A stretch of DNA of 64,000 nucleotides from Paenibacillus sp. FSL H7-0326 (GCF_001955535.1 NZ_MPVN01000001.1:930001-994000); one strand, 5' to 3'; numbered from the stretch's first letter, positions 7,746 to 16,003 are shown. Numbers and translations: made by a program. Notes: generated from the letters alone by a model not told the origin.

Positions 7746-8957
7746 TTATGATTTCTTCACTCGTAGGAATCCGTTTTTGCGAATAACGTTACCACCTGCA
7801 TAAACTGAGCCACGGTAAGCAATCTGACCAGACTTGAATTTGAAATCTTCACTGCGTCTAGTATCAATATCAGAGAAAATTGCCAATCCGTAACCGGACA
7901 GATTTCCATACGCCATGCTGTAATCACCAGCTGCTGATCCTGCTGCTGACAGTGGTTTACATGCGCTGTTAATAATGAACGGAATACCGTCAATTGTCCC
8001 TGTGTTGCCGCTAGTCACGATTTTGTGGATTCGATTGCCGTTACCATCACGAAGTTTTACAAATGCCATTAGATCAATCTTATTAAGAATGAGCACCGCT
8101 TCGTCTTCAACATCCTCAGCACCACCGTAACTGAACACAATTTCATCCAAAGTATCTGCCGTTATTGCTGCAAATGACTTGTCGGTAGCTGGATCAATTG
8201 CTGTAGCCGCTTCATCAAAAATACCAACAAACTGTTCTGTTTCTCCGCCACCGATAAGGATTTCACGGGACATCTTTGAACGCAGCGCAATTCTAATATT
8301 TTTTTGGATTTCCGCATCGTAGTCAAGACTTGGTAATTTGAGGACTCCTTCATCTTCCTCGGTGTAAGCTGTGATTTTGGACTTGTTAATCATTGCGCTG
8401 CCAAAGGTCGGATCAGTTGTATTGTAATCAGCATTATCGGCACTGTATCCACCTAGACCATAACCCGCCACATACGGCTGACGAAAACTTTCCCCACCCA
8501 TACGATTAATCACTCTCACACGATCAATCAAACTCGATACTTTGTTGAAGGTAGGCTCAATCGTGTCTGAATCAATTCTCGGTGCAATAATGCCCGTAGA
8601 CGTTAGTGTCACAGCGTTTCTTGGAACAATAATATTAGCAGAGTATTTTACTTCACGATTGTTCTTTAGTGCAACAGCTCGCTCTTCAGCTGCTTTAATC
8701 GCCTCGTTTGTCGCATTGTTCATCTTCTCTAATTCACCTCCATCAATAGCAGCAACCGGTGCTCCAGCCAAATTGTTAAACCGATCTTTTAACGCGTTTG
8801 CGTTGGCCTGATTCTTAGAAGACTCCTCAAACTCATTATCCAAAGAAGTGATTTCTTTTTCTTTAGCTTCATATTCCTCATACTTACCAGCGTTGATCAG
8901 CGCTTCTGCTTCATTCAACATGGCTTGTCTTTTTGCAAGATAATCTTTTTTATTCAT
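7746..8957 (-). CDS. HK97-type major capsid protein with N-terminal delta domain
   Basis: This is the main head protein, about 403 residues. Residues 1-65 are a charged coiled coil (KDYLAKRQAMLNEAEALINA) that acts as the internal scaffold and is normally removed by the head protease. The HK97 body starts near residue 100 (SANIIVPRNAVTLTSTGIIA), and the P-domain and spine can be followed to the conserved ending AGGNVIRKNGFLRVKKS. The start ATG at 8957 follows GAGAGGGGCA. It follows directly on the protease gene, as expected for a maturation protease and its substrate, and is undamaged. Confidence 0.9.
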   Translation of the reverse strand: MNKKDYLAKRQAMLNEAEALINAGKYEEYEAKEKEITSLDNEFEESSKNQANANALKDRFNNLAGAPVAAIDGGELEKMNNATNEAIKAAEERAVALKNNREVKYSANIIVPRNAVTLTSTGIIAPRIDSDTIEPTFNKVSSLIDRVRVINRMGGESFRQPYVAGYGLGGYSADNADYNTTDPTFGSAMINKSKITAYTEEDEGVLKLPSLDYDAEIQKNIRIALRSKMSREILIGGGETEQFVGIFDEAATAIDPATDKSFAAITADTLDEIVFSYGGAEDVEDEAVLILNKIDLMAFVKLRDGNGNRIHKIVTSGNTGTIDGIPFIINSACKPLSAAGSAAGDYSMAYGNLSGYGLAIFSDIDTRRSEDFKFKSGQIAYRGSVYAGGNVIRKNGFLRVKKS

Positions 8958-9660
8958 TCTCAACTGCCCCTCTCAATTTAAGGAAATTTAGTTTAGCTTT
9001 ATATTTTTGTTCACTCGACGAGTCTTGTATCAACTTTGATGAGTTCAAATGTGTTCTCATTTTTTCCAACACTTCAGCAGGCAACAATCCATAAGTATTT
9101 AAACTAGCCGCCAGTTGCTTTTGAGTGTCGAACATAATTTCATCTGCAAAACCTTTTTCCACGGCCAGTTGTGCTGTAAACCATGTTTCTTTATCCATCA
9201 TGTCAAGCACTTCTTGTTCGTCCAGCCCGGTCTTTAAACGGTATGCGTTTGCTATGGATGCGTTTATGTTTTTTAGGACATCGGACTCGTGCTGTAAATT
9301 CCGATAATCACCTGAAGCATTGGTCCATGCATTGTGTATCATCAATTGTCCTGTTGGAGCTATAGCAAGATGACTACAGCCCATCGCTGCAATGCTCGCA
9401 GAGCTTCCTGCGATGCCAAGAATTTTCCCATTGGTTTTGCCCGAATATGATTTAAGAAGGCTGTATATTTCTGAACCGGCAAATACCAAACCGCCACCGG
9501 AATTAATGTGAACATCAACATCTTCTCCATTGGCTTCTTTTAACTCATCAGCGACTGATTTAGGACTTGTTGCAGATATGTCGAACCAATCATAAATCCA
9601 CTTCTCATCATCACTGACGATGACGCCCTTCACATTCACGATCTTACGCACCTTTTCCAC
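8950..9660 (-). CDS. ClpP-like prohead (head maturation) protease
   Basis: This 236-residue ClpP-fold serine protease cuts the capsid scaffold domain during head maturation. The catalytic serine lies in GIAGSSASIAAMG (about residue 88), the histidine in QLMIHNAW (about 110) and the aspartate in ADEIMF or nearby (about 165). VHINSGGGLVFAGSEIYSLL (about 50-70) is the oxyanion-forming strand. The gene overlaps both the portal gene (17 bp) and the capsid gene (8 bp), as in HK97-type operons. The GTG start at 9660 is uncertain, but the conserved fold begins soon after it. Confidence 0.88.
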   Translation of the reverse strand: MEKVRKIVNVKGVIVSDDEKWIYDWFDISATSPKSVADELKEANGEDVDVHINSGGGLVFAGSEIYSLLKSYSGKTNGKILGIAGSSASIAAMGCSHLAIAPTGQLMIHNAWTNASGDYRNLQHESDVLKNINASIANAYRLKTGLDEQEVLDMMDKETWFTAQLAVEKGFADEIMFDTQKQLAASLNTYGLLPAEVLEKMRTHLNSSKLIQDSSSEQKYKAKLNFLKLRGAVENE

Positions 9661-10816
9661 CTCCCTCCTTAGAGTCTACTGGTGCCATATCCAGCCTCCG
9701 TACAGCAACGTCACCGCCCTCAATTGGAGGTAGGTTTAACACCCTCCGCCATTCATTGGCTGTCATTGCACCGCGATCCACCATTTGCATAAGGGCCAAC
9801 TTGGTGCTCATGCTAGCAAAAGATAGATCAGTGCCGCCAAAAGCTATGCGGTTTCCAAATCCTCGCTCTCTCCTGGTGAATAATTTCCTTGTGTATTCCG
9901 AACTCATTTGTTGAGCCACCGGTTCAATTTCCGATTCGTAATATGCGTTCCAATCATCCTCACCGTATTTCGCTTGCACAATTTTATCGTTAACGCCAAA
10001 AAAGCTATACAATCGCTGTATAGCCTTCTCTTGCTGAGGTGTGCTTGGCACATATTGTTGGCCTGCTTTTACTTCTTCTACGTCATAACGTGGGTCCTGA
10101 GCAACAATTCCTCCAGAAGCATCTGCGGATAAATAGCTATCCACAAATTCCTGAACTTGTAACTCGCGATCCTCTTTTTTGAGTGACGCCTTAAATTTAA
10201 GGATCCATCTTACTACTGACGAATTCTTCACTGCATTCACAATCGATTTATCCGAAGCATTTATGATCTCCATAACTTGCTGCAATGCTTCAACTTTTGA
10301 AGTACCGAACAGATCATTGTCATTGTAGTCATCACGTAAATGAAGCACATCCACATAAGGAACCGTCATTGTCTTGCCACGTGATAGCCAAAATTTCAGT
10401 TGTAAATCATTCTGATCCGATCGGATCGCCTCGACCTGTGCAGCATTGATAGGATACAGCTGCATTGGATATCCATTTTCGTCACGGTATATCAAAGCAA
10501 AAGCATTATTGTTGAGAGCAAGTTGAGTCGCCATCTTCTCCCGAAACATCTGCCCACTGGAGTATGGGTTAGGATCTTCTAATAACAACCTCATATATGG
10601 CTCTGGATTTATCTTAAGTTCCGGTCCTTCTCTGACATGCAAAGCCGTTAATTTGCCGATCGCCTTTACTTTAGGACGAATAGCAGCGCGTACTATATCA
10701 GATTGATATAATTGACCTCCCCATGGAGAGTACCAATCACTATTGTCCGAAATGAGCTTTATACGCCATTGTCCGGAATCCTCACTTGACCCAATTACTT
10801 TTTTAAACCAATTCAA
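9644..10816 (-). CDS. HK97-family portal protein
   Basis: This portal subunit of about 390 residues forms the 12-fold ring through which DNA enters the head. Motifs include VRAAIRPKVKAIGKLTA near residue 45, LLLEDPNPYSSGQMFREKM near 80, and VDVLHLRDDYNDNDLFGTS near 155. The C-terminal part includes RRERGFGNRIAFGG. I choose the TTG at 10816 because AGAGGTGG lies 7-9 bases ahead of it. The gene overlaps the terminase stop region slightly and precedes the protease, a standard order. There is no sign of damage. Confidence 0.88.
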   Translation of the reverse strand: MNWFKKVIGSSEDSGQWRIKLISDNSDWYSPWGGQLYQSDIVRAAIRPKVKAIGKLTALHVREGPELKINPEPYMRLLLEDPNPYSSGQMFREKMATQLALNNNAFALIYRDENGYPMQLYPINAAQVEAIRSDQNDLQLKFWLSRGKTMTVPYVDVLHLRDDYNDNDLFGTSKVEALQQVMEIINASDKSIVNAVKNSSVVRWILKFKASLKKEDRELQVQEFVDSYLSADASGGIVAQDPRYDVEEVKAGQQYVPSTPQQEKAIQRLYSFFGVNDKIVQAKYGEDDWNAYYESEIEPVAQQMSSEYTRKLFTRRERGFGNRIAFGGTDLSFASMSTKLALMQMVDRGAMTANEWRRVLNLPPIEGGDVAVRRLDMAPVDSKEGGGKGA

Positions 10817-10830
10817 TTTTTCACCACCTC

Positions 10831-12597
10831 TCAAGGCTGAAACATCTCAAAATCGTCCAAGCATTTTTTATAAGCAATATAAGCAATTAAAAAAGACACA
10901 TATCCATCGATACGTGCCCTGCTTTTAGCCTTATCCGGTTGTATATTGTTATTCGCATCGATCTTAGCTGCCGTATTGGTTGTACACCATCTGAACAATC
11001 CGTTGTATCTGCTGAAGACAACAATTCCGTCATCAAATAACGACTTCGTTTCCCGCATCGGTCCAGATAATGATTTTGCTCCCATAGCAACTGGAAATGT
11101 TACTCCTCGCCCATCCGGGTCTTCTTTGGGGAATCCGTTTGCCTCCATATCATCAACCCAGTCTCCTCCATGCCAACGATCATAACCAATCTTCCAAAAT
11201 GTCACATCATATTTCTCGGACAACTCTTTGAACCAGGCGGTCACATCCGCTTTACGCACCATGCTTCCTTCACATATCTGCAGCAACTCATTATTCAGTT
11301 CATCTTTGGCTCCTGTTCTTGTAAAGCTTTCATAGGCCATTTTATCTTGTTTGCTGTTTTGTTCAATTCTTTGCCTAGCTATAAAATATTTCTGAAACAA
11401 ATACAATTTGCCTCCAAGAGGGATAATCGCTGAAGCGCAGCACAAATCCGTCGTCTCCGCCATATCCGCTCCACCAACAGCATATTTACCTCTTATCATT
11501 TCGTCTGACATGTCTGTGGCGCATTTATCAACACTTAGCAAATCAAAATAAACCACGCTCATGCTGCTTGCGCGGTTCAAGTGTTTGGTTAAGAATGAAG
11601 GCATCTGAGCCGGGTCTTCAATCGCCTTCTGATATTCGCCTTCCAGGTAACTCATTGTTGGTCTGCTGCCGAGACCTGGGTTCGCCTTAATCCAACAAGA
11701 ACGATCAGCTGGATCATCGTCATCATCAATTCGAAAAATCATCGGAAAAAGACGTTCTTTGCTCTCACCTGATAATACTTTCTTACACCGACCTAGCACA
11801 CTGTCGAAGATACCTTCTCGTACCGAACCGAATGTAGAGATAATGACTCCAAGCGGCTGAGCTCGCGCACCTGTAGCAGAGGAAAAAACATCATATGTGT
11901 TCCGATCTTTAACAGCGTGCAATTCATCTATGATATAAGCATGCGGGTTCAGTCCGTCCTGCGATTGGCTATTTTTACTGCCAGCCTTCAAGTAACTACC
12001 CGTTGCCGGAAATAGTAGCATTTCACTATTATCCTTATCTCGCTTTGTTCTCCAGTATTTCTTTGGATTATCAGGCGGCGTAAGGATATCACTTGATTGT
12101 AAGAATGTTTTTGCGTTCTCGTAAACGATGGAGGCTTGTACTTTTTGTGTAGCCAAGCACCACACTTGAGCAGCTGGTTCGCCATCCACCATAAGCATGT
12201 AATCCACGATTGCTCCAACAAAAAATGATTTACCAAACTTCCGCGCAACTAAGAGAACCATTTCGCGGAAGTATCTAACCTCCATTTGTAACTCATCATC
12301 GTATATCTTGAATCCAAATACACAAGCAGCAGCGTATTTTTGTTCCATTTCAAGTTCAAAATGGCTGCCCGCCCATCTTCCTTCACGGTGCTTTCCTAAT
12401 CGACAAAAATCAATAAACGCTTCTACGTCTGTAGAGTCATACCAAACGTCTTCTCGCCGAAGCAAGTCCTCAACAAGTACCTTAAGTGCTTTTATATCAC
12501 TGCCATGCTTCTCAGGCTCGCGTTCGATGTAATCATGCCACTCCTGTATGTATGAAGGGACATTATTTAACTCGTGCGAGTATTTTTTGGAACGCAT
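10831..12597 (-). CDS. Terminase large subunit
   Basis: This packaging ATPase and nuclease (about 588 residues from the ATG at 12597) cuts the phage concatemer and pumps DNA into the head. The Walker A variant is in LLVARKFGKSFFVGAIVDYM (about residues 118-137), and the Walker B in HAYIIDELHAVKDRN (about 215-228). The nuclease domain starts near YAVGGADMAETTDLCCAS, with its acidic residues around 370, and a later aspartate lies in GYDRWHGGDWVDDME. It is the P27/HK97 type by length. Its start overlaps the small subunit gene by about 35 bp, so translation is coupled. Confidence 0.9.
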   Translation of the reverse strand: MRSKKYSHELNNVPSYIQEWHDYIEREPEKHGSDIKALKVLVEDLLRREDVWYDSTDVEAFIDFCRLGKHREGRWAGSHFELEMEQKYAAACVFGFKIYDDELQMEVRYFREMVLLVARKFGKSFFVGAIVDYMLMVDGEPAAQVWCLATQKVQASIVYENAKTFLQSSDILTPPDNPKKYWRTKRDKDNSEMLLFPATGSYLKAGSKNSQSQDGLNPHAYIIDELHAVKDRNTYDVFSSATGARAQPLGVIISTFGSVREGIFDSVLGRCKKVLSGESKERLFPMIFRIDDDDDPADRSCWIKANPGLGSRPTMSYLEGEYQKAIEDPAQMPSFLTKHLNRASSMSVVYFDLLSVDKCATDMSDEMIRGKYAVGGADMAETTDLCCASAIIPLGGKLYLFQKYFIARQRIEQNSKQDKMAYESFTRTGAKDELNNELLQICEGSMVRKADVTAWFKELSEKYDVTFWKIGYDRWHGGDWVDDMEANGFPKEDPDGRGVTFPVAMGAKSLSGPMRETKSLFDDGIVVFSRYNGLFRWCTTNTAAKIDANNNIQPDKAKSRARIDGYVSFLIAYIAYKKCLDDFEMFQP

Positions 12598-12943
12598 CAG
12601 GTTCCGGTTTCCCCTTTGGCGTCTGCGGAACATTTGGTATCAAGTCCGCCAGATTACGACACACAGTTGTATAATTCCTGATAACATTGTTGTGTTGCTG
12701 AGCAGATGCCCGAACGCGAGTTATAGGCAAAGCATCAGGACCGTTCTGAAAAAGCTCTGTTGACCCATGACAGTTAATGTCTTCTTCTAAATCTTCGAGC
12801 TCTATTCGAAGGAAAGCGGCTCGATGAATTAGCCCTTCAGCAGCAGTCAACTTATCTTTCGGTACTTCCTTCAAACTCTTCTTAATTCGAGTCAACTCTT
12901 TCTTGATTCGCTTATCTCGAGCTAATTTCAGCGATTCGTCCAT
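12563..12943 (-). CDS. Terminase small subunit
   Basis: This 126-residue helical protein lies directly ahead of the large terminase and overlaps it. It opens with a basic helix (ESLKLARDKRIKKELTRIKK), has a glutamate-rich RAAFLRIELEDLEEDINCHG helix, and includes PDALPITRVRASAQQHNNVIR. The last third with KGKPEPDAF resembles P27-family small subunits, which recognise the packaging start site. The ATG at 12943 is preceded by GGAGGGATATTT. The assignment depends on position and helical content as much as on motif. Confidence 0.8.
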   Translation of the reverse strand: MDESLKLARDKRIKKELTRIKKSLKEVPKDKLTAAEGLIHRAAFLRIELEDLEEDINCHGSTELFQNGPDALPITRVRASAQQHNNVIRNYTTVCRNLADLIPNVPQTPKGKPEPDAFQKILARVK

Positions 12944-13067
12944 AAATATCCCTCCTTTTGGCCCCCTCCCCTCATGCGCGCGACCCGCGAGTAAAATTGA
13001 AGCTGGGGAGTGCGGTGATTGGATTTTTCGAACATCCTTATTTTATGGGGGGGGCTATGCAGATTCT

Positions 13068-13343
13068 TCAAACAGGATCCGTGAACATATGAAGACCAGT
13101 ACACCTTCCATGCTTAACGTTGTGGCAGCTAGCACATAAATACTGGAGGTTGTCTGGGTTGTATGCAATGTTCCAATCATGTTTGTTGCCATCTGTTAGC
13201 TCAATGATATGATCAACCTCTTTGCCTGCTTCTATTTTCCCTTGCTTTGAGCATTCCTCGCAAAGACCATTTGCTTTAGAAATTACAAACTTCCTTACTT
13301 CTTTCCATTCCGGAGTTGCATATATATCTGGATGACGCGACAC
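13068..13343 (-). CDS. HNH endonuclease
   Basis: This 91-residue HNH nuclease is encoded next to the small terminase gene. The fold is visible in CEECSKQGKIEAGKEVDHII (two zinc-binding cysteines, then the catalytic DH), a middle Asn in NPDNLQYLC, and the final CASCHNVKHG with the second cysteine pair and histidine. In many cos-type phages an HNH protein beside the terminase is needed for DNA cutting at the packaging site. The length is normal for such stand-alone enzymes. The region 12,950-13,067 between it and TerS, where packaging sites often lie, holds a G-run but no gene. Confidence 0.9.
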   Translation of the reverse strand: MSRHPDIYATPEWKEVRKFVISKANGLCEECSKQGKIEAGKEVDHIIELTDGNKHDWNIAYNPDNLQYLCASCHNVKHGRCTGLHMFTDPV

Positions 13344-13407
13344 CTAACAACCCCCTTTAGATTTCAGAGGCTTACCGCCCCGACATCAGTTGATGTTTTA
13401 TGGGAAT

Positions 13408-13581
13408 TTAGTCGAATACTTCTATAAGAAATTCATCCCTGCGATCTTCTCTGACAATCCATATTGATGCATTCGTTTTCGGACGAAAGGGACCTTCACT
13501 ATCATTCAGTTCATTTAACGGCTTATCGAATGGGAATTCTGAACCATCACCAATTTTAGGAACAATTATTTTCTCACCCAT
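13408..13581 (-). CDS. Small phage protein, unknown
   Basis: This is a 57-residue reading frame that starts at ATG 13581 and ends at 13408, opening with MGEKIIVPKIGDGSEFPFDK and ending in RDEFLIEVFD. A GGAGA-type site (from AGAGGAGATTTGATA) lies 8-10 bases before the start. It is immediately downstream of the lectin-like gene and separated by only two bases, so it likely belongs to the same transcription unit. I do not recognise the family. Its middle has an aromatic-basic strand (ASIWIVRED), suggesting a small beta-rich fold. Confidence 0.6.
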   Translation of the reverse strand: MGEKIIVPKIGDGSEFPFDKPLNELNDSEGPFRPKTNASIWIVREDRRDEFLIEVFD

Positions 13582-13583
13582 TA

Positions 13584-14144
13584 TCAAATCTCCTCTAAAG
13601 AAAATTGATCGAAGTATCCTAGTGTAGCGGCAGAATAAGATTGATGACCGTAGCCGTAAATTCTTCCGTTGTTACTTTGTAAAGACGGTTCAGTATAATT
13701 AACAACTTGCGTTCCATTCAATAGAACGGTCAATGTCTGATTCCTTATATGGATAATTATCTGATCTCCATCTTTTGGAGTTGCACTCATGGTGGCTACC
13801 GCTGTCACTGTACTGTCCACCCTTTTTGCTATTGCATTGCCATTTATGAACCATTCATTGTTATCATCAACATATCGAAATATGATTCTTTGATTTACTA
13901 GATCACCTAATAACGTTGTCTGCATTCTTATATTAGGAGCACTAAACGAGATAAGGCATCGCCCTATTCCTGACATAAGTTTCAGACGGTTACCTGTTAT
14001 GCCCCATACACTGCCTGATGTAACTACCCATGGTTGCGCTGTCTCAGTCCAACCAGGTGAATTTACATTATCAGCCCTATTGAATGAATCCAAAGCGATC
14101 CGCTTGTTGCGGTATGATTTAACCCATACCCCTAGACCAAGCAT
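13584..14144 (-). CDS. Concanavalin-like (lectin fold) phage protein
   Basis: This 186-residue protein begins DSFNRADNVNSPGWTETAQP, a strong opening for concanavalin/LamG-type beta-sandwich domains. It continues with GNRLKLMSGIGRCLISF and ends YFDQFSLEEI, matching the typical last strand. Such domains in phages bind sugars at the tail fibre tip or on the capsid. It sits 1 bp after the 115-residue protein and upstream of HNH and the terminases, away from the tail fibre genes, which is unusual. It may therefore decorate the virion. There is no catalytic motif, and 'sugar binding' is an inference from the fold pattern. Confidence 0.6.
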   Translation of the reverse strand: MLGLGVWVKSYRNKRIALDSFNRADNVNSPGWTETAQPWVVTSGSVWGITGNRLKLMSGIGRCLISFSAPNIRMQTTLLGDLVNQRIIFRYVDDNNEWFINGNAIAKRVDSTVTAVATMSATPKDGDQIIIHIRNQTLTVLLNGTQVVNYTEPSLQSNNGRIYGYGHQSYSAATLGYFDQFSLEEI

Positions 14145-14145
14145 A

Positions 14146-14493
14146 TCAATGCACCACCCAAATACCAGTTGCGGTTGTGTTGGTCACTCTGATTCGTTTG
14201 GCAGGCAGGGGAACGATTTGACCGATTGGCAGCATCACAGCAGGGATAGTCACGATATTGTCATCCAGTTTTACCACTGATACACTTCCTGCTGTTCCGG
14301 TTACACAGATACCGATGCACGGTTTGGAAAGATCTGTAGTGTCATTCGGAGTAACCGGTCCGTAGTCGGTCACATTAACTCCTCGCATCCGTATATTTTG
14401 GCTGCCGTCATTATTAATTCCATCAGCTTCATTTACAATTGTGCCGTCACTTTTATACATTTCTCCTGTTCTTGTTGCGTAATTCTTCACCAT
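14146..14493 (-). CDS. Phage protein, possible head decoration protein
   Basis: This 115-residue protein starts VKNYATRTGEMYKSDGTIVN and ends in a beta-rich segment (IVPLPAKRIRVTNTTATGIW). The content of Gly, Val and Thr suggests an extracellular or virion surface fold. It forms a pair with the lectin-like gene that follows after one base. The strong GGAGGTG site before the ATG predicts good expression. A hairpin terminator just upstream (14513-14543) separates it from the preceding gene, so the pair probably has its own promoter or is read through. I do not recognise the family, and decoration is a guess from neighbours. Confidence 0.5.
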   Translation of the reverse strand: MVKNYATRTGEMYKSDGTIVNEADGINNDGSQNIRMRGVNVTDYGPVTPNDTTDLSKPCIGICVTGTAGSVSVVKLDDNIVTIPAVMLPIGQIVPLPAKRIRVTNTTATGIWVVH

Positions 14494-14512
14494 AACACCT
14501 CCTAAACAGAAT

Positions 14513-14543
14513 AAAAAAAGAGTGTCCTGCAGCAGGACACTCC
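14513..14543 (-). terminator. Intrinsic terminator
   Basis: A perfect 9-bp stem (GTGTCCTGC at 14522-14530 with its complement at 14532-14540) is followed on the minus strand by a long run of Ts. It lies about 30 bases after the stop of the 139-residue gene and before the lectin pair. Confidence 0.8.
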
Positions 14544-14569
14544 ATTTGATGCAATATTTAATTATGTAA

Positions 14570-14989
14570 TCAATGCAATTTGTCTCTTACCACTAGATCC
14601 GTTAAGGCTCTCCATAGAAAGGAAACAAGCAGTTCATCCTCCTCCGAGGTATATATGTGTACGTTGTCGAAGATAAGAAGCCATCCGGCACGAAAAGTGC
14701 GTATCTCAACTAGTTGATGGGTTTGCAACATATCTATAAGATTACCAGAAGTGAACAGTGGCAATGTATCTTCATAATTTATTTTCTCGCCACCGTAATA
14801 AACGAGATAGTAATTACCATCAATTAATTCAATATCCTCAATAAGATAAGCTTTGTCTGGCTTTCCCTTTACAAAGAACATGTCGCCTGGCTTCTGATCG
14901 TAATAGGTAACATCCAAAACTTTATTTAAGGTTTCCTCATCTGTAGACAATATTTCATCAATGGTTGTCATATCGCGAGCATATTGCAT
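14570..14989 (-). CDS. Phage hypothetical protein
   Basis: This is a 139-residue acidic protein starting MQYARDMTTIDEILSTDEET, with a beta-rich middle (MFFVKGKPDKAYLIEDIELI, then YYLVYYGGEKINYEDT). The C-terminus has an amphipathic helix (ELLVSFLWRALTDLVVRDKLH is 21 residues, so only its aromatic and basic positions are noted here). The ATG at 14989 follows GGAGATGAGGAA. The gene ends at a strong terminator and is preceded by a small cysteine protein. I do not recognise the family. It may be an early-late transition or host takeover protein. Confidence 0.55.
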   Translation of the reverse strand: MQYARDMTTIDEILSTDEETLNKVLDVTYYDQKPGDMFFVKGKPDKAYLIEDIELIDGNYYLVYYGGEKINYEDTLPLFTSGNLIDMLQTHQLVEIRTFRAGWLLIFDNVHIYTSEEDELLVSFLWRALTDLVVRDKLH

Positions 14990-15074
14990 TTCCTCATCTC
15001 CTCTAGTTGTTTTAGAAACTCTTCGACAACAGCTAAAGGATTTCCTTTCGTGTGGGCAGCGTGAGTGCTGGAAA

Positions 15075-15194
15075 TTAGTCTTTCTTACACTTTATAAATA
15101 GGCATGTTTGCTTTGTTCCTGTCCATTTCCCCCATACACAACCTTTGCATTTCTTTGGTTGCTCATATTTAACGTCATCTTCGTACCATTGCAT
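15075..15194 (-). CDS. Small cysteine-rich phage protein
   Basis: This 39-residue protein has four cysteines arranged C-x2-C-x11-C-x4-C (CKGCVWGKWTGTKQTC, then IKCKKD), a likely zinc-binding knuckle. The ATG at 15194 is chosen because GAAAGGAG lies 7 bases ahead. Upstream in-frame codons overlap the terminator of the structured RNA and are unlikely to be translated. Such knuckles appear in small phage regulators. It follows the RNA terminator closely and precedes the 139-residue gene. Confidence 0.6.
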   Translation of the reverse strand: MQWYEDDVKYEQPKKCKGCVWGKWTGTKQTCLFIKCKKD

Positions 15195-15223
15195 GTTCAA
15201 ACTCCTTTCACTCATGCTTCTAA

Positions 15224-15287
15224 CAAAAATAAAAAAGCACCCAATCCTATATTTAAGACTGGATGCGTGCCGTATTGGATGCTTTTG
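15224..15287 (-). terminator. Terminator of the structured phage RNA
   Basis: AAAAGCATCCAAT (15274-15286 on the minus strand) pairs with ATTGGGTGCTTTT at 15234-15246, leaving a loop of about 27 bases. The stem is followed by TTTTTTATTTTTG. This gives the gene-free block a clear transcription stop on the minus strand. Confidence 0.7.
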
Positions 15288-15452
15288 TATTTTTACCGGC
15301 ATTATTTACGCTGCCGGTGGCGCCCCCGATCTCACTCTTTCACCGTTAGGGTCCGGCGGAGTGTTGATTCATACACTTTCCCACTAGCAGGGAATATCCG
15401 TTGTGTAGAATCCGCAAGAGTGGAGTAACAAACAATGATCATGGACTTATTA

Positions 15453-15515
15453 ATTCCCTCTTGGAATCGAACCAAGGCACGCCCATAGGGTACTCTACCA
15501 TTGAGTTAAGGGAAT
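15453..15515 (-). other. tRNA-like module with very short anticodon arm
   Basis: Sixty-three bases fold like a tRNA: a perfect 7-bp acceptor stem (ATTCCCT/AGGGAAT), a D arm ACTC-AATGGTA-GAGT, and a T arm CTTGG-TTCGATT-CCAAG with the canonical T loop. Between the D and T arms there are only about 15 bases instead of about 23. The best hairpin there is CCC-TAT-GGG, so no normal anticodon loop can form. No CCA is encoded. It lies inside the structured RNA block and is probably not an ordinary tRNA. Confidence 0.6.
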
Positions 15516-15572
15516 ACAATAAAGCGCACCGCCGTACACCATGTGGCATAGCCAGTACGCTTCTGTTTATTT

Positions 15573-15679
15573 GATGTGGGTAAGGATTTGCACCTTACAT
15601 GGTTTGCAATGAACGCTCTCTTTTATCGTCCGAACGTCACCCTACGATACATAGCGTCTACCTATTCCGCCACCACATC
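15573..15679 (-). other. Leu-tRNA-like module with aberrant middle
   Basis: The acceptor stem GATGTGG/CCACATC and a D arm TGGCGGAATAGGTAGACGC match class II leucine tRNAs very closely. The T arm TAAGG-TGCAAAT-CCTTA is also present. The 56 bases in between, however, form a TATCGT/ACGATA hairpin with a 14-base loop and no recognisable 7-base anticodon loop. At 107 bases it is longer than a normal tRNA-Leu. It may be a degenerate tRNA or a mimic built into the larger RNA. Confidence 0.5.
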
Positions 15680-16003
15680 ATCTATCTACTGTTTAACGGT
15701 ACAGTCACCGGATTGTTTGTGCCCTAACCCTCGTCAAGCACTGTGCCTCAGCCCCTCCAACAATCATAGGGTAAGGTTCCCATTTTGACCTTGACATGTT
15801 CGAAACAAGTCCGTTAACATGAAGGCCATAATAAAATTGCAGTGATCTTACCTGCATTCCCCGCGCAGCACCTTTGACGATCATAACCTAGCTTAACTAC
15901 ACTAGACGTCTACGGTACATTACCTTTAGCACTGCCGAGTCCTACAATGATCGGGTTAGTAGGAGCAACCCAGGCGTTAACCTTATACTCCTACTTTAAA
16001 TCT

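Larger units (their letters stand above)
15288..16000 (-). ncRNA. Large structured phage RNA with tRNA-like modules
   Basis: No protein gene fits in this block, yet on the minus strand it is full of long-range stems. Examples are GTAGGAG/CTCCTAC (15988-15994 with 15959-15965), a GGGTT/AACCC pair overlapping that stem, GATCAT/ATGATC, CATGTT/AACATG, and GATTGTT/AACAATC closing a 56-base loop. Two further stems are the acceptor-like helices of the tRNA-like entries below. It ends at an intrinsic terminator and starts after a triple repeat. Large prophage RNAs found near tRNAs (GOLLD and ROOL classes) have this size and setting, but I cannot confirm membership. A decayed tRNA array is the alternative. 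Confidence 0.5.

Noticed and set aside
15108..15788. Plus-strand reading frames across the structured RNA block
   Set aside because: They lack ribosome sites and family features, and they run opposite to the phage late genes. The RNA stems explain the sequence better.
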